This document shows, piece after piece, positions 1 to 11,676 of a stretch of DNA of 64,000 nt; position 1 is the first letter of the stretch, and each line of letters begins with the position of its first letter. A program made the translations under genes and the position numbers. The DNA is from Reticulascus tulasneorum (lineage: Eukaryota > Ascomycota > Sordariomycetes > Glomerellales > Reticulascaceae): assembly GCA_001557505.1 (NCBI GenBank), contig LSAX01000005.1:434001-498000 (forward strand). The letters are read 5' to 3'. The notes under the pieces are model-generated. The model ran no database searches and was not told where the DNA came from. It saw nothing but the letters and a program-made list of their open reading frames with translations.

Positions 1-1
1 A

Positions 2-585
2 CTGCTACAGCTGCCCCAATGGAAGGCTCAGCCCGGCGACGATGGCTCGGACAGGTCATCCAATTTCTGGAGCTTCATGAGACGCCGATTTCCCGCAGAA
101 GCACCCGAGTCCCGGCTCTACTTCACCTGCATCACAGCAACTCTACTTCCAGCCGGGCTGTTCCTCTTTGGTTTCACGGCTCGTCCGCAGTATCACTGGG
201 CGGCTCCAGCAGTTGGCATTGGGCTGTCAACCTGGGGAATCTACTCCATCTACCTGGCCACGTTCAACTATTTTGCCGACATCTATCACAAGTATGCATC
301 TTCGGCACTTGCAGCCCAGTCATGCTGTCGAAATATCCTCGGCGGCGTATTTCCTCTTGTCACTAGTCCTTTGTTTAACAACCTTGGCGAGGCACATGCC
401 GGGACTTTACTTGGTTGTATTGCCACAGTTCTGACAATAATCCCGTGGGCTTTGGTTTTCTTTGGAGAGAGGATCAGATCCAGGAGTCGCTTCGCAATTG
501 TAAGTCGTCCTTTCGCTCCTGTATGATCATCGATATTAGAGCAGCTCCGTTGACACAGTCCTAGTCGCTGGGGGCTCAAAGATGA
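2..585 (+). CDS. MFS transporter, C-terminal part (5' end outside window)
   Basis: This is the C-terminal end of a major facilitator superfamily transporter; the 5' part lies before the window. Reading from base 2, the frame gives a hydrophilic loop followed by about four hydrophobic segments (for example FTCITATLLPAGLFLFGF and TLLGCIATVLTIIPWALVFF). Between them is the YFADIYHKYASSALAA stretch typical of fungal DHA1-type (polyamine/drug) carriers in the TM10-TM11 region. It ends with a basic cytosolic tail. A GTAAGT donor at 500 follows a complete codon. An acceptor at 564 (CCTAG) gives a last exon of six codons ending in TGA at 583; using the CACAG acceptor at 558 instead would stop after one codon. 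The role would be plasma-membrane efflux or uptake of a small molecule, and the substrate cannot be inferred. The family is secure; the last exon is less so. Confidence 0.8.
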
Positions 586-1116
586 GAACGGAGACGCCAC
601 TGTTCGTGGCAAGTCCTAGAGGCAGCGCCACCATCTTAACCCGCATGAGCCGACTGCGCCGAGCGGATGAAAAGTGTATGGGGACATCAGTATCTTCGCT
701 GCAATTGTGGACGATCATTTCACTGCGGCTGAGACATGGTAATATCGCATTATGCAATGGGCATTCAACATCTGGTGTTGGTCTCCAGGCGTGGCAATAG
801 GTATGTTGAGCAGCAGACAGAACATTCTTCTGAGAGGATCACATATACTAATCCTCATGTGTGCTTAGAGCATTCAATTTCTGCCTCAACTTCAAGGTGG
901 ATGTACTGCAGACCTCCAGGCCCAGGTCCACCCTGGAGTATGTTTGAGACTGCCTGCCGACTGGCGAGGCGAGGCGATCTCCAGGGTAGAACCTGCCTGT
1001 ACCTGCACTTCGCCCTGTGGTTTCTGCCAGTATTTGAGCGGTGGCCTTTCATAATATGTATATATCTCTCGGCTAGGGCGCTCACACGGACGCCAACAAT
1101 GTTGTTGAATGCCCCG
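586..1116. other. intergenic, no gene seen
   Basis: This stretch holds the 3' flanks of two convergent genes. The open frames seen here have no recognisable domain, and the longest runs antisense into the DUF1769 gene. Confidence 0.6.
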
Positions 1117-2414
1117 TTAGTCTACGTCATCCGCACTTGGTTCAGGCTGAAGATTCTCGTGGCTTGGGGGACCAAATTTCCTTCTTGCCTCCTCCAATGC
1201 TTTCGACTCGTCATGGTTGTCGTGATGGTCTTCGGAGTCGTGCTGTCCGCTCCCCTTGACTGTCTTCGCCGCTGTCGCCTTGGCATTCCCCTTGAGAGAC
1301 CCATCCTCGTTGAGATCTTCCCTCAAGTAGATGTTAAAGCAAACCACGAGGTAGACATCGCCAGTTGAGCGATTCCGGAGCACGTATCTTAAGGTATGTA
1401 AGCGCTTAGGCTCGTCCCTACAAATCAGGAGAAACAAATGAGAACCACAAAGTCTTGCTTCAGAGTTGTTGTCTGATGAGTAGCTAGGTTCCAGATTGTG
1501 ACTGGCTGGGGCATGTGCTAAGGCACATGTTTTGGCAGGTGCTGAAAGCGTAACCCAAGCAGAACATGGTTCCGATTGCTGGCTGCTTCAACATACCGGG
1601 AGCAGAGCAGAGGAGCGGGCTAAGGGGGTGGGAAAGGCTTAGGATAGGGACGGAAGGGCACTTACCGCAGGCCTTGTCCATCCCAGTATTTCATGATGGA
1701 CAAATGAAAGCCCGGTAGGCGGAGCGCCAAGTTGCCGAAATCAAGGTAGGGATTGAAGAAGTCCAAGCCGTATGTCTTTCCATACTCAAATTGCCACTGC
1801 TCCTTACTCTCCTGCTTCAGAGCCCACTTCATACGCTCTTTGCTGGAGGCGGGTGCGCCGATGGCCTCTCTCATCTGCTTTCCGTCTTCATCGCCACCTT
1901 CTTCAAACCAGAGACCGCCCTTCTCTTTGGCAAACTCGCCGGGTCCAGCGTGGATGGCATTGAATGAGCTCAGAGCCGGGCCGTAGAGGTGCGGGATGTC
2001 AGCGTATGCATCCCCGTCAAGCCCGGGATCTATCCACCACTTGACGATGTTCATGGCAGTGGTGAACCCAGGTGGCAGTCGGTCACGGATTGGGTGGTCA
2101 AAATCATTGCCAAACTGCAGGTCCGTCGCTGCAATGCCTTTTCCTGCCGCCTTTCCATGCTTCTTTGGTTTGAAGCGGAATGCGATGCTGTACTGATCGC
2201 CGTTCGTCGAATGCGGCTCCGTTGTAAAGTACGGCGACGTGGAAGGCGAGTTGGGCGGGAGGCCGGCGTAGTTCTGTATCCGAACATTGAGCTCAATATC
2301 GGCTAGCTCACTGTCAATCTTGGTGGGTTCAGGAGCGTTGACTTGGACTTCCGCATGGGATGCTGTGTCGTAGCTGGATCCGGCCGTGACCCGAAGAATG
2401 TACTTGTCTGTCAT
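1117..2414 (-). CDS. DUF1769 (UPF0590-type) protein
   Basis: Two exons, complement(1117..1417, 1666..2414), give 349 residues. The donor GTAAGT falls after CTGCG and the acceptor TTTGTAG restores the frame exactly (phase 2). The family signature is clear. An N-terminal YILRVTAGSSYD strand is followed by the core block with FGNDFDHPIRDRLPPGF, then WWIDPGLDGDAYADIPHLYG and GPALSS. These mark the fungal DUF1769 domain (UPF0590 family of fission yeast), whose biochemical role is unknown. The last exon has an acidic, lysine-rich, low-complexity insert before a short tail. The start chosen at 2414 (MTDKYILRV) matches where the family begins; an in-frame ATG at 2480 would add 22 poorly conserved residues. 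It is probably a cytosolic housekeeping protein, convergent with the MFS gene. Confidence 0.85.
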
Positions 2415-2480
2415 GGTGAGGGAGATGTATCTATCTATAACAATAGTATTTCTTTCGTCCGTCTCAAGCTGAGTGTTCAC

Positions 2481-3437
2481 GGCCCAACCAACGGCCGCCG
2501 TCTCTTGAATTGCCTTTGAATCTGCAGTGTCGGCGGCACGGATTGTTTCTCGCTTTACTCAGTCACGATATACGAATTGGGCTGAATGCAGTTATTGTTC
2601 TTTCACCAAAGAACCGTAATAAGTTGTTGGAGGAAGCATTGGAGGCAGGTCTCTGGAGAGCTTCTGGTTCTTGGCAAGCTGGGGGACGAAGGGTGACCTT
2701 TCAGTCAAGGATTGAATATGAATGACGTCGAGTAAGAAAACTCGTCATGGCTGCCTTTCAGTGGAAGCGAGAATTAATTAGGGGGGGTTGCTGAATGGTA
2801 CGTACCGTCATTAGCATGTGAAGGGGAAAATGGTGATAGACCGTGTAAAACCACACCCCACCTTCACCATCCGAAGACGGTGCTTACCAGATTTGGAGCA
2901 TCATAGAGACGAGCTCTCTCTCTTCCCCAAACCCGGGTTGAGGTCTGTACGGATTCGATGCATTGACTAACTGAATTCGTCAGGCTCAGAAATCCACAGG
3001 ATGACAGATACTGATTGTCGGTTCTGCAGCTAAGAAACGATCTGTTATTGATGTGGAAGATTTTGGAGCAAAGATAAACGAAACCAGTATTCCTGAAAAT
3101 TAAAATTAAATCTATAAAATCATGTCGGCATCATATCGTTGAACATCGCTCAGTGCCTGCCACCGCGTTGGATGGTCCTCACCAACTACCCGCTGCCTTG
3201 CTAAATGATGCACTACTAGAAAACAACTAATTCTCTAACCACCCAGATCAAGACTTCCCAGACGCCCATTCGAAAGAACAAAGGTATACATATGCCCTAA
3301 ACCTGACATCGAGTATCTGATACCTACGATCGACTGCGGCACAACAGCGCGAGATTGCTCTGAATAAGTCGAGTACGCGTTGGGTCCGAAAATGGGCGCC
3401 TGTTGTTCCATCATTTCGTTGAAAATGCTTGTGTGGG
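2481..3437. other. intergenic, no gene seen
   Basis: This is the upstream region of the DUF1769 gene and the 3' flank of the F-box gene. Only short unconvincing frames are present. A poly-G run lies near 2781. Confidence 0.6.
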
Positions 3438-5371
3438 TCAAGGCACCAAGAACTCGTCGATACTGACCCTCTCGAAGAAGCTGATATGGCCAAAGCCAAC
3501 CCAATACTGCGCGAGCCTGTCGTGTGAGATGAGCATCAGCTGGGACTCTATGTATTTGTCTTCAGACGAATTAGCAAATCTGGAGTAATACTCGAGAATA
3601 GTGGACAAGGATCATCAAACTCACCACTTTGAAAACCCGTCCCTGCCACATGGCCCCTGCTTTTCACCACCCTGGTGCCGTGGAACGGGGTCTCCTGAGC
3701 AAGTCCCACGAAGCCACCCTCTCCGAGATCATCAGCAACGAATGTGTATTCGCCCCTGGGGACATTCGGATCTCCTGTCAGCTTAATCGCCTCCAGCCGC
3801 CCGCGATAGACCCTCGCGTCTCTTCTTCGTGTGGACCAGTCGTCCGCTGTCTCTTCGACGCCGCGAACTAGACCCAACTCCTCGTCAGACGCATCCTCGT
3901 CATCTGGTTGGTTGATAAGTAGAAACTCGCAGCCATGCCCACTGTAATCTCCGACCCATATCCCTCGCCAAGGTTTGAGCGCTGTCGGGGTGTAGAGAAC
4001 TGGATCCAAGGTCGCATAGGTTATGACCTCTTCCCCGATATGCACACCCGTCATCCCGGGTACTCTTGCGACTGTGCCGCCTGGTCCGCCCAGTCCAGTC
4101 AAGGTCGTGTTGCCTGGTATCATGCCCGCCAGAATTTGCGACATGCCAGCAAGTCCCTGCCCAAGGAATACTCTAGTTGCCGCTGGACTACCGGCCATTT
4201 CCATCCACTGGCGAATCCGGAAAGCCTGGTCTGATGCTTCGCCACGTCGCGCTGGCCGGTCCGTCGGCAAGAGATCGTCGACGTCCTGCGCCGGTGAGAC
4301 ACCGGCTACGCGATGTCGTGCTGGGATTGCCGGCGGTGGCCAGACATTCCCATATGGAAACGGCATTGCCAGTCTCGCAGTAGTGACAGCAGGTTCGAGC
4401 GCTCGAGCAAGCAGGAAGTTACTGAACATGGTATCTGGTCTGGCGTCCACCACCATTGGCGTCTCGGCCGCAAATCTGTTGCCGTCACCAGTAGCTTGGT
4501 TACTGCGTCTGCCGTCACCCCCTATGTGAAACTGAAGCACTGGCTTGTCCAGATGTAGCTTCACATGAGGCTCAAACGCATGAATGACGACCTGGCTATC
4601 GGCGGGCCAGTGTTGGTAGGTGGTGCGATTACTGATGGCCAGGAGTTGGTATCCTTCAATACAGCCTCTTCGCTGATCATATCGTATGACAATCATCTTC
4701 CCCATGAGATCCCGGTCGCAGAACCAGATCTTGTACTTGGGCAGGAACCATCGTGGATCGTGGGCTCCGTACAGCTCCCGATAGGTCTGACATGGATACG
4801 GGGACGTCAGGGTGATGCCGGGCACGTTGGCCTGAACGCGCTGATACCAATGAATGTCGGAGCTGGCATAGGTTTGTAGGCTATGGCACGTCGCAGATAC
4901 CGAGGCAAGGTCGAAGGGAGAGAGGTAGGAGAGAATCGAATCGATCAGCTCGGACGGAAGCGAGAGAAACGGGCAATCACCGGGGGGGTGGGGGTTGAGT
5001 ACGCCTGTGTGAAACCGGGAATAGTGTTAGCCTTTCTTGTGCTCGGTAATAGTGATACGAGGCGGGTAGTTCAAGTAAAACCCGAGGCTTTGGGCCCTGC
5101 GACGAAACTAACCTGTCCCAGTAGGCAGCGGATAATAGTCATCTGAGGAGGAGTCGAGCATCTTGCGGCTGTCTGTGGCATCGCTCCGCAACCCGGCATC
5201 TGAAACATACGGTAGTATCTCCAGATTTTCCTCAATCTCAGGATCAATGCCCCCATAGTTGCTGTTATTGTTGCCCGGAGGGACGTTGGTAATTGACAAG
5301 GATGATGATGACGACGACGACGAGGGCAACGGGGCTAATGCATCTGATGCCATCTTGGGTGAACCATCCAT
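3438..5371 (-). CDS. F-box domain protein
   Basis: Three exons, complement(3438..3559, 3625..5004, 5113..5371), give about 586 residues. The start of exon 2 encodes an F-box at residues ~100-145 (LPSELIDSILSYLSPFDLA... SATCHSL), the Skp1-binding module of SCF ubiquitin ligases. Exon 1 is a Ser- and Asp/Glu-rich low-complexity leader. The remainder is the C-terminal domain typical of fungal FBXO31-like proteins, with HDPRWFLPKYK, WRGIWVGDYSGHGCEFLLI and, in the last exon, LISHDRLAQYWVGFGHISFF. The last acceptor (TCTGAAG) was chosen because it joins TGFQS to DKYIESQL in phase and recovers that conserved tail. The start at 5371 gives MDGSPK; a longer frame begins at 5470. It is presumably an adaptor that recruits a substrate to SCF; the substrate is unknown. 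Confidence 0.85.
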
Positions 5372-8300
5372 CGCGCGGCTCACGACCTCGCCCGGAAGAA
5401 CAACTCTAGCAAAATGGTGGACTTGGAGGGCTGACAGAAGCGAAGACAAGGACGCGAAAGATTGACACACGGCTCAATCAAGACCCCAGTGGTTGGTAGC
5501 TGGAGATCGTGCAAGCTGTGCGTGTCGCAGGAGGCAAATTGGAGCTCTGCGTTGGTTGCCGGCGAAGCAGATATCCTGCCTCGGTAGGTAAGGTAGATTG
5601 GATACCGGGGCGATAGGGATAAATGCCGATACATCAGTCGATAATGAGACGTAAGCTACCTATGATGGCCTGGGCCATGTGTAGGCAAGTCGGCGCCTTG
5701 CGAAAGGATGGAGGATAGAGAGTGCAATGGTATTGATCAGTCCGGGAGAGAATGATGGAATCGAGTTCGAGCAGAAGGGAAGCCCTGCCCCGCAGCAACA
5801 CCCCCCCCCTTCCCGTTCCTCGTTCCCCTGTCAATCGAATAGCTTTGCCGCTCCCCATCTTAGATCTCCACGACGGATGGAAGGGAAAAGGGCCCCGATT
5901 GCAGGCCACCCTTGAACCTTATCCTTGTAGAGCCTCTCTTACAGTGCATCTCCAACGAACCCTAGTGCTGATTCTGTAAATAGAGACGGAGGGGGTAGTT
6001 TGGAACATTCATTGGTACATCATCCCCACAATCGCCTCGTGTCAAATACGGAGTGTGGAGAGTAGCGCAGTCTCAAACCAACTACACAAACCTCCATTCC
6101 CTAGGTACCCTGTTCCGCGCGATTATGATGGTACGGGCAGGAGGTGGACGGGGCAGACAAAGTATACAAGTTCTTCGCACAGGCAGGTGCCCAAGTAGGT
6201 TGAGAGGAACAAGCACATTGGTGGAAGGTTTTGAGTTCTGAAGATCGACTCCGACTCAAATTTACCCGCCGTGCCGTTCCATTTATGTACTCTATTGCCG
6301 ATGCACGTCGTTCGATTCCTGGAGAGCAGCCCACCACATTCTGACGGCTAATCTGGCAAACGGTACGACGAAAAAACCAGGTCTTCGTGTGCAAGCAAGG
6401 CCTTGCGTCCAGGCAAGGTGATCATTAGTGTGCCAGACTGATAGATTAGGACGCTAACTACTTCGGCATGTGACAACCCTGAAGTCTAATGGCAATGCGT
6501 CGAGTGCCTGGCCGCTCGCTCCCTCCTCTCTGCACCCTGGAAGTTCAAATAATGCCTGGACGTGACGTGATTCTCGCTTCCCAAGCCTAGGATGCTCGTT
6601 GCTTGAAGCATGCAGAGTGCCCGAACGAGCTGCCCCGCCCCCGATTGATGGCTGCCTGCTCAATCAACATATGTATATCGTCGCCAACTTTTACTAGGAA
6701 TTCGCTAGTCCTCTGCTAACGGGCAAGCCCTGAATTTCCGTCCTTGCGTTGAGATTCGCAATCTGTCTTTTGGACTTCAACAACCCCGCCAACCCCGCCG
6801 AGACCATCCTAATATGCAACTAACGTAGATAGAACTGTGACATGCAATTCACAGCAGTAAAGTCTGGAAACCCATCATATATCCATCCTAACCTTTGACT
6901 GAGACGTTTGGTCGTCATGCTTGGCAGGCTCTCACTCATTTTCACTGTGACTGGAACATGTATTACTGTCATGGACGTGACGAAACCATCGTTCAAACGG
7001 CCTTAGCCTGGTTCTTCGAGCGTCTAGTTCGTCTAGTATTCTAGTTGGCCTTGTCTTGCACTTGCTATAGCCTCATCTAACCTCATCGCCACACTAACGG
7101 CCAACCTGCACCGCAACTTGGCTCCGCTGCATCGTAAACAGCCCACATGTCCCAAGCCACCAATTGAACTGCGTGGATATCCAACCCCATCTGGCAAAGA
7201 TACACATCTGCGCCCGAGCGCCTGACATTCCTGGCCTACCTGTCAAGCCTCGCACCCGGCTGGCTGGGAGTGGTATCAGATGATCAAGCCCAGGTTCGGC
7301 ATCCAGTCGACAAAGAGTAACAATCTTCAACAAGGCACGTCGCACTGTATAGGTCAGCACATGAGCGGCCAGTACCAAGATCCAAAGCAGCCTGGCTCTC
7401 TGTGCCCAAGCAGAAAGACTCTCGAGAGGAAAATGCGTGGTAAGTCACAGGACACCATGCCGCCCGTGTGCCAGCATCTCCTTCCTACTTCGTGATAGCT
7501 CCCGAGTGGCCTAGCGACTGTCACTCAGTCCGTACGCAATGTAACCATCATCGTGCGCAATCGAAAGTCGGAGGCAGCAGGAAATCCACCATGTTATTGC
7601 TTATCTGCTCGATCCAGCATTTGATCACATGCTCCTTGCCGTTTGGCCAACACTACCTTACTAAGTACGAATACAAGGTCACTCGGGACCCTCAAGCAGC
7701 GTCGGACTCTGGCTCGGCGCAGATTGGTTCCGTTATTAATAGCTTCAATCGGCTTGATACGATAAGCTTGAGGGTTGAGTCTGCCCTATCTTGTGCACGC
7801 TACCAATCGGCAGGGCCAGCATCACGTACGAATGCTCCAATGGCAGGATCCACTGATGCAGTCGTTCTGCCCTTTAATGCACTTCTTGTGCTATTTTAAG
7901 CAGTACTGATGACTAGACAGGACGCAGCATCGCCTGCCTGTCATCGGGGCGAGGAGGATGTTCACCAGATCCAGAGCCATTCTTCCCCGTGGCCACATGG
8001 CGCCTTATTTTGACACCATTTTTTCTTCCTTTGCTTCCGATTCAGTCATATTTGCGGCATCTGGCACCGACGTCCTAATCGCGAACCTAAACCATGGCCC
8101 CGGGTCGATACGTCAAAAGCTCTCTGCTAACGAGTTCGCTTTCCATGCACGCTGGAATTGAAACTCCGACAGATTCATGGTGCAATAGCCGATGATATCG
8201 TGTGGAATGTGAGCCTGCAGCAGGTCGGGCCCGGCCTAGTCGACTGGCCAAATTGAAGTGATCAGGTAGTGTAACAGCCGGATCCTCCAGCCGACGTTTT

Positions 8301-8424
8301 GGACAGGCCTCTACGGCTACGACCTTGTCTTCTTGGACGCACCACCATGCCACAAGAGACTTTAGCTCGTTCCCACTATCCGACCCATCGCAGTGCAGAC
8401 GGTTCCGGGTTATGAGTGGCCCGC
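5372..8424. other. long gene-free stretch (3 kb)
   Basis: No frame here has a recognisable domain, and no exon chain with consistent phase could be built. The part near 5400-6400 is probably the 5' leader and promoter of the F-box gene. Several CT-rich tracts and a C-run near 5802 are present. Frames at 7468-7899 and 8087-8437 look random in composition. Confidence 0.5.
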
Positions 8425-10023
8425 TCATATTGCGCAATACGATCGTATGACGGGGATTACACGGCCTCTATCCTGCCTCCTGTCAAACACTTGAGCGTGG
8501 TCCAAGCGGGGAAACCATAACAGGTTGACGTTTGGAGTCGCCAAGAGCCCTTGGTCCTGCCCAGCAATGTCACCAGACGTGGACTGGTCATCAACCAAGC
8601 ACCCATCCTCAGTGAACTGTCTTCCGTTTGCCAGGTATGTGGCGACAGTGTGGGTATCAACTATCAAGTCTCGCCCCGATAAACACACCGTTACTTTCCT
8701 GCTCATGGGCGTCTTATCAACCAAACGCTCATGGTTTAGCGAGGAACGGGCCCTGGTATCAGGCCCAAGGAGGTCTTCAAGCCACACAGCATTCTCCCTC
8801 CAGAAGAAGTACCTACTCAAGCAACGAGCGACTCCCGGATCCTGGCTGGCAAAGTACCAAAGCTGAAATTCGTTGGCACGGCGCGGTCGGCGCCGCGTGA
8901 AGTTGTATGCGACATCTGGCAAATGGAGCAAGATACTTACTGGATCTATCAATACAATGCGAGGGATTCTCGAGTGCATTTCGGGGGTGTCCATCATATG
9001 TGTTGTCAGGATTGACCCATACGAATGAGACACGAGGACAAACTTGTCCCACCCATGGAGGGCCAAAATCTTGGTAACTTGCTGGAGAAAGGCTGGTTTC
9101 TCTAACGGTGGCGGTGTTAGTCGAAATGATACGGGTAAAATCTCTATGGCGATGATCCCTATCTGGCCATCCACGTCCTTGCCCCGTGGATTAATCTCAG
9201 CAAGGAAATCCGTATAGGTCCAAAGCCCTATACCAATTCCGTGCAGGAAAAGGACGGGCAGATGTGTTTTGCTTGTGTGCGGCCGAAGCCAGTAACTCAA
9301 GTCGTTCCCTGGGGAGCGATGCCGAGCAAAAACTTGCTGCGGCCTAGGGGGGAACACGGACAGGGTCTTCCGCAGTGGCTGAGCATAATAGCGAAAGCCA
9401 TGGTAGGCGAGTACGCAATGCGTAGCCGCGTCGACAATGCCGACCACCACGTACCACCAAAAGGTCCGATAGGTCGTCCCGACTTCGTCAATGGTTAGGC
9501 GCAAACTGGTGGCCTTGCCTCGACCTGGGTCAAACCGCTTTCCAAGGAGGGCCTCAACCTTCGCGACATACTCTCCCAGCTCTGACTGCACGTTCTCGTC
9601 TAACCCTTCATTCTGGTGAGTACCGGGCCTGCGGTCAAAGAAGGCCCATAGCAGAAACTCTTCGATGTTTTCTTGGCGAATATCTGCCAAGTTCGCCCCT
9701 AGGAACCACGTGCGAACATACTTCTCTGGATCAGGAACAAACGCGACGACGCGATCAAATAGCGAACGACGAGCCGAAGCCGACAGTGGAGGGGGATACT
9801 TGGCTTCCGTCGACAAACGTTTGATGTACGGCAAATAGATGCAGACGGCGTACAGTATTTCCAGAAGGAGAAGAGCCAGAAGCACCAGTGTCAAGGCCCG
9901 CGGTGGACCGCCCTTGATTGTGAAGAGTACGGCAAGACCGGCCACATAAAAAAGTGGCAGGTACTGAACTAGAAAGATACAAGAACGGATGAAAACATAT
10001 TCGGGCAATGAGGAGCCTATCAT
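8425..10023 (-). CDS. membrane-anchored alpha/beta hydrolase
   Basis: This is a single-exon gene of 532 residues. The frame extends further 5' without an ATG, so the first ATG at 10023 is taken as the start. Two hydrophobic segments near the N terminus (about residues 14-35 and 43-66) suggest anchoring in a membrane. The C-terminal half is an alpha/beta hydrolase fold: FLHGIGIG at ~258-265 (oxyanion-hole HG), the nucleophile elbow VSHSYGS with Ser334, an acid candidate in GRDLIVD (Asp452/456) and His509 in RLDHAQVF. Such proteins act as lipases or esterases on lipid or small-ester substrates; the substrate cannot be deduced. The neighbours do not suggest a pathway. It could also be described as an ABHD-type serine hydrolase. 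Confidence 0.85.
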   Translation of the reverse strand: MIGSSLPEYVFIRSCIFLVQYLPLFYVAGLAVLFTIKGGPPRALTLVLLALLLLEILYAVCIYLPYIKRLSTEAKYPPPLSASARRSLFDRVVAFVPDPEKYVRTWFLGANLADIRQENIEEFLLWAFFDRRPGTHQNEGLDENVQSELGEYVAKVEALLGKRFDPGRGKATSLRLTIDEVGTTYRTFWWYVVVGIVDAATHCVLAYHGFRYYAQPLRKTLSVFPPRPQQVFARHRSPGNDLSYWLRPHTSKTHLPVLFLHGIGIGLWTYTDFLAEINPRGKDVDGQIGIIAIEILPVSFRLTPPPLEKPAFLQQVTKILALHGWDKFVLVSHSYGSILTTHMMDTPEMHSRIPRIVLIDPVSILLHLPDVAYNFTRRRPRRANEFQLWYFASQDPGVARCLSRYFFWRENAVWLEDLLGPDTRARSSLNHERLVDKTPMSRKVTVCLSGRDLIVDTHTVATYLANGRQFTEDGCLVDDQSTSGDIAGQDQGLLATPNVNLLWFPRLDHAQVFDRRQDRGRVIPVIRSYCAI

Positions 10024-11676
10024 GCCAACGGCTGTTTCGAACCCGCGCGCGCAAGCAGGGCGCCGAGATAGAGACTGGACACTCTGGCTCCGGAGCAGGT
10101 GAGCGAACAAGTATTTATGCTCGAGAATCAGTCGATGTGGAGGCGTAGGCGGGCCCAGGGATGACGAGATATCGGGATATGCTAGATTGATACCTAGACA
10201 GAGACGTGGCTAGATGGAGTGGGCAAGGAGAGAGAGCGAGATGCAACGTCTTAGTGCGCCGGGGCCGTTCGTGCCTGCCTAACTAAGGCAGTAATTTGTT
10301 GCTAAGAATGTGCCCGCGATGGTGGATGGCTGGGAGGTATTGAGTTTAGGTAGGCGCAAAGGTGGTAAGCGACTGCCTGAAGCGGAAGGCTCTTAGTACT
10401 CAAGCCAGAAAGACTAAGAGACCTGCAAAATTGAATCCGTAAGAAGTCCTAAAAGAGGGACCAGGCCAGCATAAAGTATCTCGACTGAGTAATTCCGATT
10501 TGTCTTTCTTACGACAGTCTCTAGATCTGCTGATGTAAAGAGTGTCTTGGACGTTGAGGGAACGCGAAGCTATATGTGGCTGGCGCGTTTCAAGTGTCAT
10601 CGTGGCGACGTGCCGTTGACTCAGAATCATTGCTAAAGACCCTATAACGACTGCTATGTGCCAGGGGAGGTCGGTGTAAACTTACCACCTGCGTAATAAT
10701 AAAGCTGCGGACGTGTCAGCGCCATTATACGTCATACCTACGCTATAACGATTTAACTAGAGGACACCTGACAGGATTGGACCCACTTACTTGCCCTCAA
10801 AGGAAGGCTAAGGAGCCTACCTTGCTTAAGAGTTATATGCAAATACACATGTTGAGCAGCGGTAGAGAAAGGTACGGATTGGAAGCCATCCAGCTATCGA
10901 CAGAAAATCTGAGCTCAAAATCTGGTCATTATGAATAAGTTCAATCAGATACTCATCATTTGATTTTCTTATGATGCACCCTGCCCTTATATAGGGTAGG
11001 TATGAGCGCTTGAAATTTACCTCCCAACCCACGACGCGTGAACCACAACTGAAAGAAATGCATAACTCACCGACACCCGCCACACATATCATCCAGAGCC
11101 ACGTCTGGAAATTCCCAACGTAGTGGGCAAAGTTGAGAAAGCCTGCAACAAACTCTACGACTGACGATGCACGAAGGCTGCTTGTTCATTAAGCTGCGCA
11201 ACCTGTCACAAGATACACAGGTTTGAATCGCTTCGAAGTACGAAGAAGTCATTTACAACACCGCTTCATTGTTGTTCAGCCGCAGGCGGCCCAGTCAGGC
11301 AGCGTTTTCCGACAACCTGGATCAGCCTGTGGAGGAGTGAGATGCTCTCGGTATCTTCTGCATGACGAACGATGTCTAAATGGGCTTTGTAGTAGGCACA
11401 GCACAAATATGCCGACGAGTTCTCAGCCAAAGCTCAGCAGCATCGACTTCGGGCAGTGGCTGCCAATAGGAATCTTCGGTATCATCTTTTGCGAACAAAG
11501 TCATCTGGCACAGAGCACAAGTTCGGCGCCTCGTCCATATATACAATTGACTAACAACTTAGATACACATGGAATGTGTGCGAAACCCGTATAATGATAG
11601 CTCTTAGCTCCTATATACAACATTCCATCCCAATATCTCCCCAGACGCCGCTTCCATCACCAAGTGAGTTGAACGC
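10024..11676. other. intergenic, no gene seen
   Basis: This is the upstream region of the alpha/beta hydrolase and the 3' flank of the CE15 gene. Short frames near 10826-11252 have no family signature, and no RNA gene was recognised. Confidence 0.5.

Noticed and set aside
736..1368. 210-codon plus-strand frame
   Set aside because: Its 3' half is antisense to the DUF1769 last exon and the 5' half has no recognisable features.
6300..6330. GTTCGATTCC, similar to a tRNA B box
   Set aside because: No T stem, acceptor stem or A box can be formed around it.
7468..7899. 143-codon plus-strand frame in the 3-kb gap
   Set aside because: The composition looks random, with no domain, signal or matching exons.
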